A stretch of DNA of 32,370 bases, from assembly GCA_947476645.1 (NCBI GenBank), contig CANJRM010000026.1, forward strand, positions 1 through 32,370, in the 5' to 3' direction. Below the pieces are notes generated by a model that saw only the letters and a list, made by a program, of their open reading frames with translations, made no database searches and was not told where the DNA came from. A program made the translations under genes and the position numbers. Origin of the DNA: Bacteroidota bacterium (GTDB lineage: Bacteria; Bacteroidota; Bacteroidia; Chitinophagales; LD1). Position 1 is the stretch's first letter. Each line of letters opens with the position of its first letter. This document shows positions 31,770 to 32,370 of the stretch, one piece after another.

Positions 31770-32370
31770 ATGGCAACTAACACAGGAAGTGATTCAGCAT
31801 TCGACAGCAGGGTAAACAGTTGTATGACCCGCGTCAACCTCAAAAAAGCGGATTGGTCTATAGCCCAAGCCGAAATTGATTTGGTAACTCCTCTCTTAGG
31901 CGTCTGGAACACCATTTACGGCATTACTAAAAACAAAAAACTGGCCAGCAGTGCCGACCGCGAGGCAAAAGACCTGGCGCGCAAAGCGCTAAGCCCGGTG
32001 TTTAGCCGGTTTATTGAGGTCAATATTTACCAAAACCCCAACATGAACGCAGCCGATATTAAAAGCTGCAATCTGGAGCCGCGTAAAAAAACCAAAACCA
32101 GAGCGGGCAAACCGCAAACGGTTCCGCAAATGGAATACATGGCCGCACCATCGCACATTATTAAAGGTTATTATCATCAGCAACCCGGTGCCGATGGGGT
32201 GAGCAAGCGCGGTAAACCAAAAGGAGTGGGACGTGTGGAGATTGCTTATATGCTTATTGATTTTAAACCCGAGCCCATACCTAATCCTAATCCAAACCCC
32301 GATGAAAACCCGCTCACTAAAAATCCTGAAGATTTTCCTAAGCGCGCTACCGGCACACGAACCCCTGTGC
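31770..32370 (+). CDS. helical + Ig/FN3-like protein downstream of array 2, 3' end outside window
   Basis: 200 codons open to the window edge. The ATGGCA start resembles that of the 3250 gene. No signal peptide. Residues about 10-110 are helical (MTRVNLKKADWSIAQAEI, LASSADREAKDLARKAL, FSRFIEVNIYQNPNMNAADIKSCNL). A basic linker RKKTKTRAGKPQ follows, then a beta-rich region with RGKPKGVGRVEIAYMLIDF (about 147-165), a Pro/Asn stretch PIPNPNPNPDENP, and KRATGTRTPV at the edge. The order NxxNPxM..AD ... KPxGVxxVEIxY fits a second multi-copy Bacteroidota hypothetical family that I recall, which ends in a GPWS-type FN3 strand; that end is not visible here. Function unknown. Confidence 0.75.
   Translation, partial: MATNTGSDSAFDSRVNSCMTRVNLKKADWSIAQAEIDLVTPLLGVWNTIYGITKNKKLASSADREAKDLARKALSPVFSRFIEVNIYQNPNMNAADIKSCNLEPRKKTKTRAGKPQTVPQMEYMAAPSHIIKGYYHQQPGADGVSKRGKPKGVGRVEIAYMLIDFKPEPIPNPNPNPDENPLTKNPEDFPKRATGTRTPV

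Overview
The window comes from a member of the Bacteroidota, probably a Chitinophagales/Sphingobacteriales-like lineage. The evidence is moderate G+C with A-rich leaders that mostly lack Shine-Dalgarno sites, several TAnnTTTG -7 promoter boxes, secreted proteins sharing a lineage-typical N-terminal domain (xNYQAVxRD ... LLSVPYALxA), and many small palindromic intergenic repeats. I cannot name a species. No rRNA, tRNA or CRISPR array was seen.

Layout. 1-1008 is the 3' part of an IS1182-type transposase. 1194-2640 holds a DUF3050-like protein and a small XRE-like protein. 2765-3968 is a self-contained unit: inverted repeat, conserved leader blocks, 15 exact 21-bp tandem repeats, and a cytoplasmic helical + FN3-like protein of unknown function. 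3979-9185 is mostly envelope genes (secreted protein, ferredoxin, serine hydrolase, two outer-membrane barrels). 9359-11944 carries dihydroorotase and a DUF3524/QTMAN-type glycosyltransferase. 11957-17833 holds a 1613-residue collagen-like surface protein and a lipoprotein. 18008-20853 has a BLUF photoreceptor and a folD/proS pair transcribed together. 20964-25170 has a Tyr/Asn/Gln-rich secreted protein, small membrane and regulatory proteins, and a diverged, internally deleted second copy of part of that region. 25403-27351 holds small secreted, membrane and hypothetical genes separated by dispersed repeats. 27512-30608 is a putative one-protein (type IIG-like) restriction-modification gene followed by a string of very small genes. 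30687-32370 has two small genes and a second 21-bp-array unit whose protein runs off the window.

Most interesting signal. Two loci at opposite ends of the window (2765-3885 and 31417-32370) share one architecture: a palindrome, two short conserved sequence blocks 37-38 bp apart, a tandem array with an exact 21-bp period, an A/T-rich leader with a near-identical ATTTATT(T)AA(A/C)CAT stretch, then an ATGGCA-starting gene for a protein with a helical N-terminal half and a beta-rich C-terminal half. The repeat sequences are unrelated (one G+C-rich, one A+T-rich), yet period, position and flanks match. This suggests a dispersed family of expression units in which the 21-bp periodicity, not the sequence, is what is kept.

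Second signal. Fragments at 24836-25162 copy parts of 22449-23450 but differ almost only at synonymous sites (14 of 15 substitutions in one fragment), so they derive from a diverged copy that evolved under purifying selection, not from simple decay of a local duplicate. Third, a 33-nt mini-ORF (MVYEL/F...) recurs three times directly before start codons downstream of the restriction-modification gene.
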